DNA of 64,000 bases from Paralcaligenes sp. KSB-10 (GCF_021266465.1 NZ_CP089848.1:1984001-2048000), one strand, 5' to 3'; counted from the stretch's first letter, positions 8,784-19,517 are shown. Numbers and translations: made by a program. Notes: generated by a model from the letters alone, not told the origin.

Positions 8784-11654
8784 TTACTTGGTCAGCATGT
8801 AGCCTTTGAACTTGGGCGCAAGGGCCGCCTCGAGCAGGGCCTTTTGCTGTTCCTGGTGCTTGGCCAGGTAACCCACCGCCGGCGAGGCCGAAGCGGCGCG
8901 GCCGGCATAACCAAGTCGTTGACCTTCTGCCATATTCTCGTACAAATGGTGCTGAATATAAAACCAGGGGCCCTGGTTCTGTGGCTCGTCCTGAACCCAG
9001 ACGATTTCCTTGGCCTTGGAGTATTTTTGCAACTCGGCCTGAAATGCCTTGTGGGCAAAAGGGTACAGCTGTTCGATACGCAGGATGGCGGTATCGGTAC
9101 GGCCTGCCTCGGTCCGGGCATGGACCAGGTCGTAGTACACCTTGCCCGAGCAAACCAGGACGCGTTTGACCTCGTCGGCCTGGATGCTTTCGTCTTGCTC
9201 GCCAATGACCGGCAGGAACTGGCTGGTGACCAGGTCGGACAGCGGCGACGTGGCGTCTTTGTTGCGCAACAGGGACTTGGGCGTAAAGATGACCAACGGC
9301 TTGCGAAACGGCCGAATCATCTGGCGGCGCAAGACGTGGAAAATCTGCGCGCCGTTGGTGGGCTGCACAACCTGGATGTTATTGTCGGCACACAACTGCA
9401 GGAAGCGTTCGATACGCGCCGACGAGTGCTCCGGACCCTGCCCTTCGTAGCCGTGCGGCAGCATCAGGGTCAAGCCGCATTGCCGGCCCCACTTGGCCTC
9501 GCCCGAAGTAATGAACTGGTCGATAACCACTTGCGCGCCGTTGACGAAGTCGCCGAACTGGCCTTCCCAGATTGTCAGGGTATTGGGCTCGGCCGACGCA
9601 TAGCCGTATTCAAAACCCAGCACGGCTTCTTCGGAAAGCACCGAATCGATGACCGTGAAAGGCGCCTGGTTCTCGGAGACGTTCTGCAAGGGAATATACG
9701 TGCCGTCGTCCCAACGCTCGCGCTTCTGGTCGTGCAGCACGGCATGGCGATGAGAAAACGTGCCACGCCCTGAATCCTGGCCAGTGATGCGTATGGCGTA
9801 CCCGGATGAAACCAGGGTTGCAAAGGCCAGGTGCTCGCCCATGCCCCAATCGAGCTTCTGCTCGCCGTGCGCCATATTGCGGCGATCGTTGAGCAATTTG
9901 TTGACCAGCGGGTGCACGGTAAAGTTGTCGGGTATCGTTGTGATCTTTTCGCCGATACGCGTCAGTTCGGCCAGAGGCACGCCTGTATCGGCCTGGTCGG
10001 TCCATTTGGCGCCCAGAAAGGCAGACCAGTCGGTCGAGTACTTGTTCTTGAAATCGGTCAGAACCGGCTCGATGGTGCGCTGGCCATCTTCCATGAGCTG
10101 GCGGTAATCCTTGACCAATTGATCCGGCTCGCCTTCAGCCAGGATGCCTTGTGCAACCAGCTTGTCGCCATACAATTTGCGGGTGCCCGGATGCTTGCCT
10201 ATGCTTTTGTACATAAGAGGCTGGGTCAGCGAGGGAGTGTCCTGCTCGTTGTGGCCAAGCTTGCGGAAGCAAACGATATCGACCACCACATCGTGATGGA
10301 ACTGCAGGCGATAATCGAGCGCCAGTTGCGTAACATACACCACAGCCTCGGGATCGTCGCCGTTGACATGGAAAACCGGTGCCTCGATCATTTTGACGAC
10401 ATCGGTACAGTACAGCGTGGAACGCGTGTCGCGTGGATCGGATGTCGTGAAGCCGATCTGGTTGTTGATCACGATATGCAGGGTGCCGCCGGTGCCGTAA
10501 CCACGAGTCTGTGCCAGGTTGAGGGTTTCCATGACCACGCCCTGCCCTGCAAACGCGGCGTCGCCGTGGACCAGAACCGGCAGTACTTCGTTGCCCTGAT
10601 GATCGCCGCGGCGATCCTGGCGCGCGCGTACGCTGCCTTCAACCACCGGATTGACGATTTCGAGATGCGAGGGGTTGAACGCCAGCGACAGATGCAGAGG
10701 GCCGCTGCGCGTGGAAAGATCGCTGGAAAAACCATTATGGTATTTGACATCGCCATCGGAGAGGCCCTCGGCGTGCTTGCCTTCGAACTCGGCGAACAGG
10801 TCGCCGGGCATCTTGCCCATGATGTTGACCAGCATATTGAGACGGCCGCGGTGGGCCATGCCGACCACGATCTCCTGGACGCCGTTTTCGCCCCCGTGGT
10901 TGACGACTTCATCCATGGAGGCGATAAAGCTTTCGCCGCCCTCGAGAGAAAAGCGCTTCTGCCCCACATATTTGGTGTGCAAGAAGCGCTCCAGGCCCTC
11001 GGCTTCGGTCAACTGCTGCAATATATGACGCTTGCGCTCCGATGAATAAGGCGGCACGCCACCGGTGGACTCCAGACGCTCCTGGATCCAGCGCTTGGCA
11101 GCCGGGTCGGAGATATGCATGAACTCGGCGCCCACGCTGCGGCAGTAGGTATCGCGCAATGCCTTGAGCATGTCGCGCATGGTCATGGTATCGGCTTTGG
11201 TGAAATAGGTATTGGTTGCCGCGTACACCTGATCGAGATCGGACTCGGCCAAGCCATAAAAACTGGGATCGAGCTCGGGAATGACAGGACGATCGTGGCG
11301 CTTGAGCGGATCGAGCTCGGCGAACCGGGAACCCAGCGAGCGATACGCGGCAATCAGCGATTGCACATACACCTGCTTGTTGGCGACCGACAGATCCGGC
11401 TCTTGGGCGCGCGCTACAAAGGCATTGGCCCTGGCACGCTGCGCAAAAGACTCCACAATGGGCGCATGCGCCTGATCGCGCGTGATCTCATTGCCATCCG
11501 TAGCAGGCAAATGCTGCAATTGATCGAAGTAATCGCGCCATTGATCACTGACCGAACCCGGATTATCCAGGTAGGACTCGTAGAGTTCCTCTACATATGG
11601 GGCGTTACTGCCGAAAAGGTATGAATTGGATTGAAGTTCTATTTCCGATGACAT
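8784..11654 (-). CDS. odhA: 2-oxoglutarate dehydrogenase E1 component
   Basis: This 956-residue thiamine-diphosphate enzyme decarboxylates 2-oxoglutarate and succinylates the lipoyl group of OdhB. Its length matches SucA/OdhA. Visible family features are the N-terminal E2-binding segment SNSYLFGSNAPYVEELYESYL, the active-site run GMAHRGRLNMLVN, the SAFNPSHLE-type segment LAFNPSHLEIVNPVVEGSVRARQDR, and the C-terminal transketolase-like region with FSHRHAVLHDQ and LPHGYEGQGPEHSSAR. It is the first gene of odhA-odhB-lpdA and has a leader hairpin 18 nt upstream of its start. Confidence 0.97.
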   Translation of the reverse strand: MSSEIELQSNSYLFGSNAPYVEELYESYLDNPGSVSDQWRDYFDQLQHLPATDGNEITRDQAHAPIVESFAQRARANAFVARAQEPDLSVANKQVYVQSLIAAYRSLGSRFAELDPLKRHDRPVIPELDPSFYGLAESDLDQVYAATNTYFTKADTMTMRDMLKALRDTYCRSVGAEFMHISDPAAKRWIQERLESTGGVPPYSSERKRHILQQLTEAEGLERFLHTKYVGQKRFSLEGGESFIASMDEVVNHGGENGVQEIVVGMAHRGRLNMLVNIMGKMPGDLFAEFEGKHAEGLSDGDVKYHNGFSSDLSTRSGPLHLSLAFNPSHLEIVNPVVEGSVRARQDRRGDHQGNEVLPVLVHGDAAFAGQGVVMETLNLAQTRGYGTGGTLHIVINNQIGFTTSDPRDTRSTLYCTDVVKMIEAPVFHVNGDDPEAVVYVTQLALDYRLQFHHDVVVDIVCFRKLGHNEQDTPSLTQPLMYKSIGKHPGTRKLYGDKLVAQGILAEGEPDQLVKDYRQLMEDGQRTIEPVLTDFKNKYSTDWSAFLGAKWTDQADTGVPLAELTRIGEKITTIPDNFTVHPLVNKLLNDRRNMAHGEQKLDWGMGEHLAFATLVSSGYAIRITGQDSGRGTFSHRHAVLHDQKRERWDDGTYIPLQNVSENQAPFTVIDSVLSEEAVLGFEYGYASAEPNTLTIWEGQFGDFVNGAQVVIDQFITSGEAKWGRQCGLTLMLPHGYEGQGPEHSSARIERFLQLCADNNIQVVQPTNGAQIFHVLRRQMIRPFRKPLVIFTPKSLLRNKDATSPLSDLVTSQFLPVIGEQDESIQADEVKRVLVCSGKVYYDLVHARTEAGRTDTAILRIEQLYPFAHKAFQAELQKYSKAKEIVWVQDEPQNQGPWFYIQHHLYENMAEGQRLGYAGRAASASPAVGYLAKHQEQQKALLEAALAPKFKGYMLTK

Positions 11655-12103
11655 AAATGCGCTTCACCTATCCGAGTGTCTCACTCGTTTGATGCAGGGA
11701 ACAACCTTCCGCGACACGGCCAGACCGGTTAGCGGATAGCGGGGCAGAAGGCAACGTACGACGCCTTGATAAGCCGTATTCGCAGTAGTATAACCCTGAA
11801 CAATTTATAAAGTAACGCCAAAGGGAAACCCACACCGTAAATAATGTCAAGACGTTGGCATTAACAAACACCCCGATATGCAGCCTGCAATATTGCGCTG
11901 CAAAACCACGCAAGCGAAAACTCTGCTGAAATACCGCTTTCAGGCAAAAGAGGAAAGTCTGCGGGTCTCGGCCGTCAATGGCCAGGAGCATACTGGACTC
12001 GAACATGCTCCTTTAGAATACCGCTCCAAATCGCCTTTGCATTTTTAAAAAATTTATAAACCCGTATTTATTATTCAGCACATTATCCTGGAGCTTTTCC
12101 ATC
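11655..12103. other. Divergent odhA/maeB intergenic control region
   Basis: This 449-bp region separates two divergent starts. Minus-strand material includes a TTGACA hexamer (complement of 11845-11850), a TATACT hexamer (complement of 11787-11792) and the odhA leader; the two hexamers are not spaced as one promoter. On the plus strand an A/T-rich stretch (about 12041-12080) precedes GGAG upstream of maeB. A 112-codon minus-strand ORF here has no family resemblance and I do not call it. Confidence 0.5.
11673..11687 (-). promoter_or_regulatory. odhA leader hairpin beside the ribosome-binding site
   Basis: On the minus strand CGAGTG-AGA-CACTCG forms a perfect 6-bp stem with a 3-nt loop. It is followed at once by GATAGGTGAA, which holds the ribosome-binding site for odhA. 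A conserved leader called the sucA RNA motif is known upstream of this gene in Burkholderiales, and this hairpin may be part of it, but I cannot run the covariance model. The same stem sequence occurs in the mdh leader. Confidence 0.5.
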
Positions 12104-14401
12104 ATGGACGCCAACGCCGATCTCAACAAACTAGCACTCGATTATCATGCCTACCCCACTCCAGGCAAAATCTCGGTCACCCCCACCAAAACCCTGGCGA
12201 ACCAGGACGATTTATCGCTGGCCTACTCGCCGGGCGTCGCCGCGGCATGCATGGCCATACACGCCGACGGCGAGACAGCCGCGTCCAAATACACATCGCG
12301 CTCCAATCTGGTGGGCGTGGTCACCAACGGCACGGCCGTGCTGGGCCTGGGCAATATAGGCCCGCTGGCCGCCAAGCCCGTCATGGAAGGCAAAGGCTGT
12401 CTGTTCAAGAAATTCGCCGGCATCGATGTGTTCGATATCGAGCTGAACGAAACCGATCCGGACAAGCTGGTCGATATCATTGCCGCCCTCGAACCCACCC
12501 TGGGAGGGGTAAACCTCGAGGATATCAAGGCTCCGGAATGCTTCTACATCGAAAAAAAGCTGCGCGCGCGCATGAAGATCCCGGTTTTTCACGACGACCA
12601 GCACGGTACCGCCATTATCTCCTCGGCCGCCATCCTGAATGGCCTGAAAGTCGTCAACAAGAAGATGGCGGACGTCAAGCTCGTCTGCTCGGGCGCCGGA
12701 GCCGCGGCCATTGCCTGCCTGGACCTGCTTGTACACCTGGGCATCCAGCGTTCGAACATTTATGTGGTCGACTCGCGCGGAGTCATCTGGGCCGGCCGTG
12801 AACAAAATATGGAAGCCAACAAGGCGCGCTATGTGCAAAACACCGATGCGCGCACACTGGCCGATGTCTGCCGCGACGCCGATGTGTTCCTGGGCTGTTC
12901 AGCGCCCGGCGTACTGACCGCCGATATGGTCAAGACCATGGCCCCCAGCCCGCTGATCCTGGCCTTGGCCAACCCCGAGCCCGAAATCCGCCCCGAAATC
13001 GCCAAGGAGGCCCGTCCCGACTGCATTATTGCCACGGGACGCTCCGACTATCCCAACCAGGTCAACAACGTTCTGTGTTTCCCGTTTATTTTCCGCGGAG
13101 CGATGGACGTCGGAGCCTCGGTCATCAACGAAGAAATGAAGCTGGCCTGCGTCAAAGCCATTGCCGATCTGGCCCAGGCCGAGCAGAACGACGAAGTGGC
13201 CAGCGCCTACGCAGGCCAGGAGCTGTCGTTCGGCCCCGACTACATCATTCCCAAGCCCTTCGACCCGCGCCTGATCGTAAAAATCGCACCGGCAGTCGCC
13301 GCCGCCGCGGCAGCCTCGGGTGTGGCGGCCCGGCCCATCGAAGACATGGAGGCCTATCGGCAGAAGCTCATGAGCCTGGTGTATCACACCGGCCAATTGA
13401 TGCGACCCCTGTTCATGCAAGCCAAGACGGCGCCCAAGCGCATCATATATGCCGATGGCGAAGATGAACGCGTCCTGCGGGCGGCCCAAACAGTGGTGGA
13501 CGAAAATATTGCCTACCCCACCCTGATCGGGCGTCCCTCGGTCATCAATATGCGAATCGAAAAATTCGGCTTGCGCCTGAAGGACGGCGGCAACATCGAA
13601 ATCGTCAACCCCGAAGACGACAAACGCTTCAACGAAACCTGGACGGCATACTACAAGCTGATGGGCCGCGAAGGGGTCACCCCCGAAATCGCCAAGGCCA
13701 TGGTGCGCAAGCACAACTCCCTGATCGGCGTCATGCTGCTGCGTCGCGGCGACGGCGATGCACTGCTCTGCGGGGTCGCCAGCCGCTACGACAATCAGCT
13801 CAAATATGTGCAGGAAGTCATAGGCCTGAAGCCCGGCGCGCAAACCTTTGCCGCCATGAACGTGCTGATGCTGCCCGAGCAAACCCTGTTCATCTGCGAT
13901 ACGCATGTCAACGAGAACCCTTCGGCGGAACAGATCGCCGACATGACGATTCTGGCGGCCGAGGAAATCCTGCGCTTTGGCGTGATACCCAAGATCGCCC
14001 TGCTGTCGCATTCGAACTTCGGCAGCCGGCCTTCCGAGTCGTCGCGGAAAATGGCGCGGGCGCGGCAAATGATCAGCGAGCGGGCCCCGCACCTGGAGGT
14101 CGATGGCGAAATGCATGCCGATTCCGCCTTGTCGGAAAAAATCCGCCTCAAGGCCTACCCGGACTCAAGCCTGAAAGGGCCGGCCAACCTGCTTATCATG
14201 CCCAATCTGGATACCGGGAACATCACCTACAACATGTTGAAGATGACGGGCAGCAACGGGGTCGCCATGGGTCCGGTGCTGCTGGGCGCGGCACGCCCGG
14301 TTCATGTGCTGACCACCAGCGCCACGGTGCGCCGCATCGTCAACATGACGGCGCTGGCGGTGGTCGATGCGCAGCAGGAGGCCGGGCAGGTGAAACTATA
14401 G
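12104..14401 (+). CDS. maeB: NADP-dependent malic enzyme with C-terminal phosphotransacetylase-like domain
   Basis: The 765-residue protein matches MaeB in length and layout. Residues about 1-420 are the malic enzyme ([64 protein letters not shown]), which oxidises malate to pyruvate and CO2. Residues about 430-765 resemble phosphate acetyltransferase ([31 protein letters not shown]), a domain that in MaeB is usually regulatory. GGAG lies 10 nt upstream of the ATG. The gene is divergent from odhA and provides an exit from the TCA cycle towards pyruvate and NADPH. Confidence 0.96.
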   Translation: MDANADLNKLALDYHAYPTPGKISVTPTKTLANQDDLSLAYSPGVAAACMAIHADGETAASKYTSRSNLVGVVTNGTAVLGLGNIGPLAAKPVMEGKGCLFKKFAGIDVFDIELNETDPDKLVDIIAALEPTLGGVNLEDIKAPECFYIEKKLRARMKIPVFHDDQHGTAIISSAAILNGLKVVNKKMADVKLVCSGAGAAAIACLDLLVHLGIQRSNIYVVDSRGVIWAGREQNMEANKARYVQNTDARTLADVCRDADVFLGCSAPGVLTADMVKTMAPSPLILALANPEPEIRPEIAKEARPDCIIATGRSDYPNQVNNVLCFPFIFRGAMDVGASVINEEMKLACVKAIADLAQAEQNDEVASAYAGQELSFGPDYIIPKPFDPRLIVKIAPAVAAAAAASGVAARPIEDMEAYRQKLMSLVYHTGQLMRPLFMQAKTAPKRIIYADGEDERVLRAAQTVVDENIAYPTLIGRPSVINMRIEKFGLRLKDGGNIEIVNPEDDKRFNETWTAYYKLMGREGVTPEIAKAMVRKHNSLIGVMLLRRGDGDALLCGVASRYDNQLKYVQEVIGLKPGAQTFAAMNVLMLPEQTLFICDTHVNENPSAEQIADMTILAAEEILRFGVIPKIALLSHSNFGSRPSESSRKMARARQMISERAPHLEVDGEMHADSALSEKIRLKAYPDSSLKGPANLLIMPNLDTGNITYNMLKMTGSNGVAMGPVLLGAARPVHVLTTSATVRRIVNMTALAVVDAQQEAGQVKL

Positions 14402-14524
14402 AAAAATGCGGCGAGTCGATAGTGCAATGCTGAGATTGCAGCGATATCGTTCTTGATCCGTGGCGGGGAGGTCCAGGCAGGGTGCTGTGCGCCGTGCCAT
14501 GTCTGGATTTCCGTATCACTGGCG
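14402..14524. other. maeB 3' flank before repeat copy 1
   Basis: Apart from a short hairpin (TGCAAT/ATTGCA, 14423-14428 and 14435-14440) without a T-run, nothing recognisable lies between the maeB stop and the first composite repeat. Confidence 0.4.
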
Positions 14525-14577
14525 CATTTTTTGTTCGAAGTGTTTACTGTGCATTCGACGGTTTGGTATTTAAAGAC

Positions 14578-14779
14578 GCCGTCTATCGGGGCTTGGGGTC
14601 AGGACCGGCACGGCGTGCTTGATCCGGATCTACCTCGTCCAGGCGGGCGTCGGGCCAAACTCGCTACGCCGCTGGCGCGGCTACGCTCAAACATGGCCCG
14701 CCGAAAGCCCCCGCCTTCCCTACGGTAGCATCCGGCGCACGCCTTACGCCGGTCCTGACCCCAAGCCCCGATAGACGGC
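14578..14779 (+). repeat. Palindromic element A, copy 1
   Basis: The 202-bp element has terminal inverted repeats of about 32 bp beginning GCCGTCTATCGGGGCTTGGG. Its arms stay recognisably complementary up to a central hairpin GCCGC-TGGC-GCGGC. Confidence 0.88.
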
Positions 14780-15001
14780 TCACATTGCGGCATGCCTGGA
14801 ATGAACTTGCTTGCACCTACCGTTAATGGGCCTGCACCCCTAGAACCGTTAACGTGCCTGCACTCATGCCTCTATCGAGTGGCCACTACATCACGATGTG
14901 CCAAACCCTGGATTTACTATGCGCCCGACGCCTCAACGTAGTCTGTGATTGGCTCAACGCGGCCTCCCCAATGTATACCTCGATGCATTACCTCAACGCG
15001 A

Positions 15002-15226
15002 GCCGCAGGGTGGGCGGTGCTGTGTAGTCCGGCGGTAGTCCAGCGCCGGGTGCTGACGAAGGGAAGGCGGGGGCTTTCGGCGGGCCCTGTCTGAGTGGCG
15101 CCCCGCATCGCGGGGCGACGCGAGTTCGCCCGACGCCCGCCTGGACGAGGCAGACCCGGGCAGTCGGGGCGCGTAGCGACACGACCGCTGGACGTGCCGG
15201 ACTACACAGCACCGCCCACCCTGCGG
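15002..15226 (+). repeat. Palindromic element B, copy 1
   Basis: The 225-bp element has terminal inverted repeats of about 32 bp beginning GCCGCAGGGTGGGCGGTGCT. The central hairpin is CGCCCCGC-ATC-GCGGGGCG. Its core (GGGAAGGCGGGGGCTTTCGG and the complement of CTCGTCCAGGCGGGCGTCGG) is the core of element A in opposite orientation. Confidence 0.88.
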
Positions 15227-15308
15227 CGTCTTTATAGAACTACCCGTCCAAAGCAAAGGTATCCACAAAGAATACGCCGTCACAAACAAATGCCTGGCGC
15301 CGGATGCG

Positions 15309-15340
15309 AAATAATAAGGGCACCCACAAGAGGTGCCCCT
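15309..15340 (-). terminator. Terminator of the sdh-gltA operon
   Basis: On the minus strand GGGCACC/GGTGCCC (arms 15332-15338 and 15318-15324) with a 7-nt loop is followed by TTATTATTT. It lies about 75 nt past the gltA stop and just outside repeat copy 1. Confidence 0.8.
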
Positions 15341-15411
15341 TCCAAACCACCGGTTCAAATCACAGCCCTGCGGTCCCGCTGGCCGCCCCTAACCGGCAGA
15401 CTGCCGCGCGA

Positions 15412-16713
15412 TCAGCCGCGCTTGACGTTGCGCGACACCGAACCCGTGTACAACTGACGTGGACGGCCGATTTTGTAGTCAGGGTCGGACAGCATTTCGT
15501 TCCACTGGGCAATCCAGCCCACCGTACGGGCCAGCGCGAAAATGGCCGTAAACAGCGAAGTGGGAATGCCAATGGCACGTTGCACAATACCCGAATAGAA
15601 ATCGACGTTGGGATACAGCTTGCGGTCGACGAAATACGGATCTTCAAGCGCAATACGCTCCAGTTCCATCGCCAGCTTGAACAGAGGATCTTTCTCGAGC
15701 CCCAGCGCAGCCAGCACTTCCTTGCACGTTTGCTGCATCAGTTTGGCACGCGGATCATAGTTCTTGTAGACACGATGGCCAAAACCCATCAGGCGCACGC
15801 CCGAATTCTTGTCCTTGACCTGCTCCATGAACTCGCCGACTTTCTCGACACCGCCATTGGCTTGCAAGTGCTCGAGCATCTGCAGGCACGCTTCATTGGC
15901 ACCGCCATGGGCCGGCCCCCACAGGCAGCCCACGCCGGCCGCAATCGCCGCAAACGGGTTGGTGCCCGACGAGCCGCAAAGCCGGACCGTGGAAGTCGAG
16001 GCATTCTGTTCGTGATCGGCATGCAAAATGAAAATGCGATCCAGAGCGCGCTCGACCACATCATTGACCTTGTATTCTTCGCAAGGCGTGCCGAACATCA
16101 TGCGCAGGAAATTGCCGGTATACGACAAATCGTTTTGCGGATAAATATAAGGCTGGCCCTGCGAATACTTATAAGCCATGGCCACCAGGGTGGGCATCTT
16201 GGCAATGAGGCGTATGGCCGAAACCTCGCGGTGATGCGGATTGGTGATATCGGTGGAGTCGTGATAGAAGGCAGACAAGGCGCCTACCAGGCCGACCAGG
16301 ACCGCCATGGGGTGGGCATCGCGCCGGAAGCCGCGCAAAAAGAAATGCAGTTGCTCGTGCACCATGGTGTGGTGCGTAACCAGCGAATCAAAATCGGTTT
16401 TCTGCGTGCCATTGGGCAAATCGCCATTCAGGATCAAATAGCAGATATCCATGAAGTCGCAATTTTCGGCGAGCTGGTCAATGGGGTAGCCGCGATACAG
16501 CAGCTCGCCCTTGTCGCCGTCGATATACGTGATGGCCGATTCGCAGGAAGCCGTCGCGAGGAAGCCGGGATCATACGTAAACATGCCGGTTTGACCATAC
16601 AGCTTGCGAATGTCGATCACATCCGGGCCTACCGTACCCTGATAAACAGGAAAATCGATCGGCGCGCTGCCGTCGGAAAACGATAGCGTGGCTTTTTTGT
16701 CTGACAGTTGCAT
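15412..16713 (-). CDS. gltA: Citrate synthase
   Basis: The 433-residue product is a type II (hexameric, Gram-negative type) citrate synthase that condenses oxaloacetate with acetyl-CoA. The catalytic triad is visible as His269 (GPAHGG), His313 (GFGHR) and Asp371 (PNVDFYSG). The N-terminal beta-rich domain (about 1-50), characteristic of the NADH-sensitive type, is present. It is the last gene of sdhC-sdhD-sdhA-sdhB-sdhE-gltA, 19 nt after sdhE, and is followed by a good terminator. Confidence 0.98.
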   Translation of the reverse strand: MQLSDKKATLSFSDGSAPIDFPVYQGTVGPDVIDIRKLYGQTGMFTYDPGFLATASCESAITYIDGDKGELLYRGYPIDQLAENCDFMDICYLILNGDLPNGTQKTDFDSLVTHHTMVHEQLHFFLRGFRRDAHPMAVLVGLVGALSAFYHDSTDITNPHHREVSAIRLIAKMPTLVAMAYKYSQGQPYIYPQNDLSYTGNFLRMMFGTPCEEYKVNDVVERALDRIFILHADHEQNASTSTVRLCGSSGTNPFAAIAAGVGCLWGPAHGGANEACLQMLEHLQANGGVEKVGEFMEQVKDKNSGVRLMGFGHRVYKNYDPRAKLMQQTCKEVLAALGLEKDPLFKLAMELERIALEDPYFVDRKLYPNVDFYSGIVQRAIGIPTSLFTAIFALARTVGWIAQWNEMLSDPDYKIGRPRQLYTGSVSRNVKRG

Positions 16714-16732
16714 TGCATTATTCCTAAAAAAA

Positions 16733-16993
16733 TTACAGCTCTTGCATTTGCGTCACCAATCGACGAATCGCCGGGGTATCGTAGTCTCCCTGAAGCTCCG
16801 TGCGAGCCAGCAAGACATCGAGCAATTCGTTATCACCCATTTCAAACAGCTGAGTCAGGGCGGAAACATCGGTGTCAATCAACTGAGATTCATACCGATC
16901 CAGGAATCGGGTAATGATCAGGTCATTTTCCAATAAACCTCGACGTGCCCGCCAACGCAGACGGGCACGCTCCAACTCGGACAAGGTACTCAT
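16733..16993 (-). CDS. sdhE: Succinate dehydrogenase flavinylation factor SdhE
   Basis: The 86-residue protein belongs to the SdhE/Sdh5 family, which helps attach FAD covalently to SdhA. The RGxxE signature appears as [10 protein letters not shown] near residues 17-26. The short all-helical protein has no signal peptide. Its location between sdhB and gltA, 12 nt from sdhB, fits the function. Confidence 0.95.
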   Translation of the reverse strand: MSTLSELERARLRWRARRGLLENDLIITRFLDRYESQLIDTDVSALTQLFEMGDNELLDVLLARTELQGDYDTPAIRRLVTQMQEL

Positions 16994-17005
16994 GCGAGCT
17001 CTTGT

Positions 17006-17722
17006 CTAGATCGCACGACGGACCAATAGTTCCTTAATTTTGCCAATCGCGTGCGATGGGTTAAGGCCCTTGGGACAGACGTCGGCGCAATTCATGATGG
17101 TATGGCAGCGGAACAGGCGATACGGATCCTCGAGGTTATCGAGACGCGCGCCAGTCGCTTCGTCGCGGCTGTCGGCAATGAACCGATACGCCTGCAACAG
17201 GCCGGCAGGTCCGACGAACTTGTCGGGATTCCACCAGAAGGATGGGCAGGCGGTCGAACAGCACGCGCACAGAATGCACTCATACAGGCCATTGAGCTCT
17301 TCGCGCGCTTCGGGTGTTTGAAGGCGCTCTTTCTCGGGCGGCGGCTGGTCATTGATCAGGTACGGCTTGATCGAATGATACTGGTTGAAAAAATGGGTCA
17401 TGTCGACGATAAGGTCGCGAACCACAGGCAAGCCAGGCAAGGGCTTGAGCACGATGGGCTGCTTGAGTTCGAGCAGATTGGTCGTGCACGCCAGGCCATT
17501 CTTGCCATTGATATTCATGGCATCGGAACCGCAGACGCCTTCACGGCAGGAACGGCGCAACGCCAGGCTGTCGTCTACGTCGTTCTTGATGCGCAGGATG
17601 GCATCCAGCAGCATTTTATCGGTGGGCTGCAGCTCGACTTCGAGCTTCTGCATGTAGGGGCGCTCGTCCTTGTCGGGATCATAGCGGTAGATTTCAAACT
17701 TAACGATGCGTTTTTCACTCAT
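17006..17722 (-). CDS. sdhB: Succinate dehydrogenase iron-sulfur subunit
   Basis: The 238-residue subunit carries electrons from SdhA-bound FAD to quinone. The [2Fe-2S] ligands are Cys59, Cys64 and Cys79 with Asp67 in place of the usual fourth Cys (CREGVCGSDAMN), a common variant. The [4Fe-4S] and [3Fe-4S] ligands lie in CILCACCSTACP (149, 152, 155, 159) and CHTIMNCADVCPKGLNP (206, 212, 216). It starts 13 nt after the sdhA stop. Confidence 0.98.
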   Translation of the reverse strand: MSEKRIVKFEIYRYDPDKDERPYMQKLEVELQPTDKMLLDAILRIKNDVDDSLALRRSCREGVCGSDAMNINGKNGLACTTNLLELKQPIVLKPLPGLPVVRDLIVDMTHFFNQYHSIKPYLINDQPPPEKERLQTPEAREELNGLYECILCACCSTACPSFWWNPDKFVGPAGLLQAYRFIADSRDEATGARLDNLEDPYRLFRCHTIMNCADVCPKGLNPSHAIGKIKELLVRRAI

Positions 17723-17735
17723 TTCGATATCCTGC

Positions 17736-19514
17736 TCAGAACGTCCGCGATTTCGGTGGGAAGCTGTCTACGGTAAGCGGCGTCAACTGCACCGGCTTGT
17801 AGTCGAGACGGCTGCCTTCCGAATACCACAAGGTATGGCGCAACCAATTTACGTCGTCGCGCTCGGGGTGATTGCTGAGCGCATGAGCGCCGCGGCTCTC
17901 GGTACGATTGGCCGCCGATTTGGTCGTTGCGCGAGCGACCTCGATCATATTGGTCAGTTCGAGCGCCTCGACGCGGGCGGTATTGAAAACCTTGGATTTA
18001 TCCTTGAACGAAATATTGGCCACTTGCTGGGCCAGATCTTCGATCTGGGTGACACCTTCGTTGAGCAGATCGAGAGTGCGGAATACGCCGCAATGATGCT
18101 GCATGGAGAAACGAATGGCGTTGGCCACGTCCGCGACTTTTTCGCCGGAGTTGCGAGTTTCGAGCTTGTTGACGCGATCCACCGAATAATCGATGGCCGA
18201 TTGGGGAATCGGCTGATGCGCGTGCTGGCGTTCGGGATGCGAGTCGACAATATGGTTGCCCGCGGCACGGCCGAATACCACCAGGTCGAGCAGGGAATTG
18301 GTGCCCAGGCGATTCGCGCCATGCACGGAAACCGCGGCGCATTCGCCGATGGCATACAGGCCGTTGACAACCTTGTTTTCGCCGTTGTACGTGGACACCA
18401 CCTGGCCGGTGTAATTGGCCGGAATGCCGCCCATCTGGTAATGGATGGTCGGCACGACCGGAATCGGTTCCTTGATGGGATCGACGTTGGCAAACTTGAT
18501 GGCGATTTCGCGTATCGACGGCAGGCGCTTCTGTATGGTTTCGGCACCCAGGTGATCGAGCTTGAGCACCACATAGTTGCCGTCCGGGCCGCAGCCGCGG
18601 CCTTCCTTGATTTCCTGATCCATGGAGCGCGACACGAAATCGCGCGGCGCCAGATCTTTTAATGTAGGCGCATAACGTTCCATGAAACGCTCGCCGTCTT
18701 TATTGAGCAGAATCCCGCCCTCGCCGCGCACACCCTCGGTAATCAACACGCCGGCACCGGCCACGCCGGTGGGGTGGAATTGCCAAAACTCCAGGTCCTG
18801 CAAAGGCAGGCCGGCGCGAGCCGCCATACCCAGGCCATCGCCGGTATTGATGAAGGCGTTGGTCGATGCGGCCCAGATGCGACCGGCGCCGCCAGTGGCC
18901 AGCACCGTAGTCTTGGCCTCGAGTACGTAGATTTCGCCGGTTTCCATTTCCAGAGCCGTTACGCCCAGCACATCGCCGGCTTCATTGCGCAGCAGGTCGA
19001 GCGCCATCCATTCGACGAAGAACTGCGTACGGGCCTCCACATTGCGCTGATAAAGCGTATGCAAGAGCGCGTGGCCGGTACGATCGGCCGCGGCACAGGC
19101 GCGCTGCACCGGTTTTTCGCCGAAATTGGCCGTGTGGCCGCCAAACGGGCGCTGATAAATCGTGCCGTTGGGATTGCGGTCGAAAGGCATGCCGAAGTGT
19201 TCGAGCTCGTACACGGCGTTGGGCGCTTCGCGGCACATGAATTCGATGGCGTCCTGATCGCCCAGCCAGTCGGATCCCTTGATAGTGTCGTACATGTGCC
19301 AGTACCAGTTGTCTTCGCTCATATTGGCCAGCGAAGCACCGATCCCGCCCTGGGCGGCCACGGTGTGCGAACGGGTGGGAAACACTTTCGACAGCACGGC
19401 AACGGACAAGCCCGCCTGTGCCAGTTGCAATGAGCAACGCATGCCGGCCCCGCCGGCTCCTACGACCACCACATCGAACTGGCGGCGAGGTAGGGAATTT
19501 TTGACAGCTGCCAC
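17736..19514 (-). CDS. sdhA: Succinate dehydrogenase flavoprotein subunit
   Basis: The 592-residue subunit oxidises succinate to fumarate. The FAD-binding GAGGAG motif lies near residue 19, and His50 in FPTRSHTVAAQGG is the covalent FAD attachment site. Family segments such as EFWQFHPTGVAGAG, GARGAHALSNHPERDD-like SRGAHALSNHPERDDVNWLRHTL, and HGANRLGTNSLLDLVVFGRAAG are intact. It follows sdhD after 3 nt and is assembled with the help of SdhE from the same operon. Confidence 0.98.
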   Translation of the reverse strand: MAAVKNSLPRRQFDVVVVGAGGAGMRCSLQLAQAGLSVAVLSKVFPTRSHTVAAQGGIGASLANMSEDNWYWHMYDTIKGSDWLGDQDAIEFMCREAPNAVYELEHFGMPFDRNPNGTIYQRPFGGHTANFGEKPVQRACAAADRTGHALLHTLYQRNVEARTQFFVEWMALDLLRNEAGDVLGVTALEMETGEIYVLEAKTTVLATGGAGRIWAASTNAFINTGDGLGMAARAGLPLQDLEFWQFHPTGVAGAGVLITEGVRGEGGILLNKDGERFMERYAPTLKDLAPRDFVSRSMDQEIKEGRGCGPDGNYVVLKLDHLGAETIQKRLPSIREIAIKFANVDPIKEPIPVVPTIHYQMGGIPANYTGQVVSTYNGENKVVNGLYAIGECAAVSVHGANRLGTNSLLDLVVFGRAAGNHIVDSHPERQHAHQPIPQSAIDYSVDRVNKLETRNSGEKVADVANAIRFSMQHHCGVFRTLDLLNEGVTQIEDLAQQVANISFKDKSKVFNTARVEALELTNMIEVARATTKSAANRTESRGAHALSNHPERDDVNWLRHTLWYSEGSRLDYKPVQLTPLTVDSFPPKSRTF

Positions 19515-19517
19515 GGT

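Larger units (their letters stand above)
14525..15239 (+). repeat. Composite repeat, copy 1 (orientation A to B)
   Basis: This is a non-coding unit between the convergent maeB and gltA genes. In order it has an outer arm (CATTTTTTGTTCGAAGTG at 14525), palindrome A (14578-14779), a 222-bp spacer, palindrome B (15002-15226) and an outer GGCGTCTTTATAGAA end. The left flank TTTAAAGACGCCG and the right flank CGGCGTCTTTATA are inverted copies of each other. The spacer is the longest of the three copies; it shares GCATGCCTGGAATGAAC and TATACCTCGATGCAT with the others and carries about 90 bp of extra sequence. The far B-side flank seen in copies 2 and 3 is largely absent here. Confidence 0.85.

Noticed and set aside
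11668-12006. 112-codon minus-strand ORF between odhA and maeB
   Set aside because: It lies over the odhA leader and promoter region, has no family resemblance and a composition unlike the neighbouring genes.
12899-14116. 405-codon ORF antisense to maeB
   Set aside because: It is a shadow of maeB, with no recognisable domain and no ribosome-binding site.
14599-14793. ORFs inside the repeats whose peptides recur in all three copies (for example SIGAWGQDRRKACAGC)
   Set aside because: The peptides recur only because the DNA repeats do. The frames cross palindromic arms, lack ribosome-binding sites and differ between copies at their ends.
14578-15226. CRISPR array or insertion sequence
   Set aside because: There are no regularly spaced short repeats with unique spacers and no transposase frame; the structure is two long palindromes.
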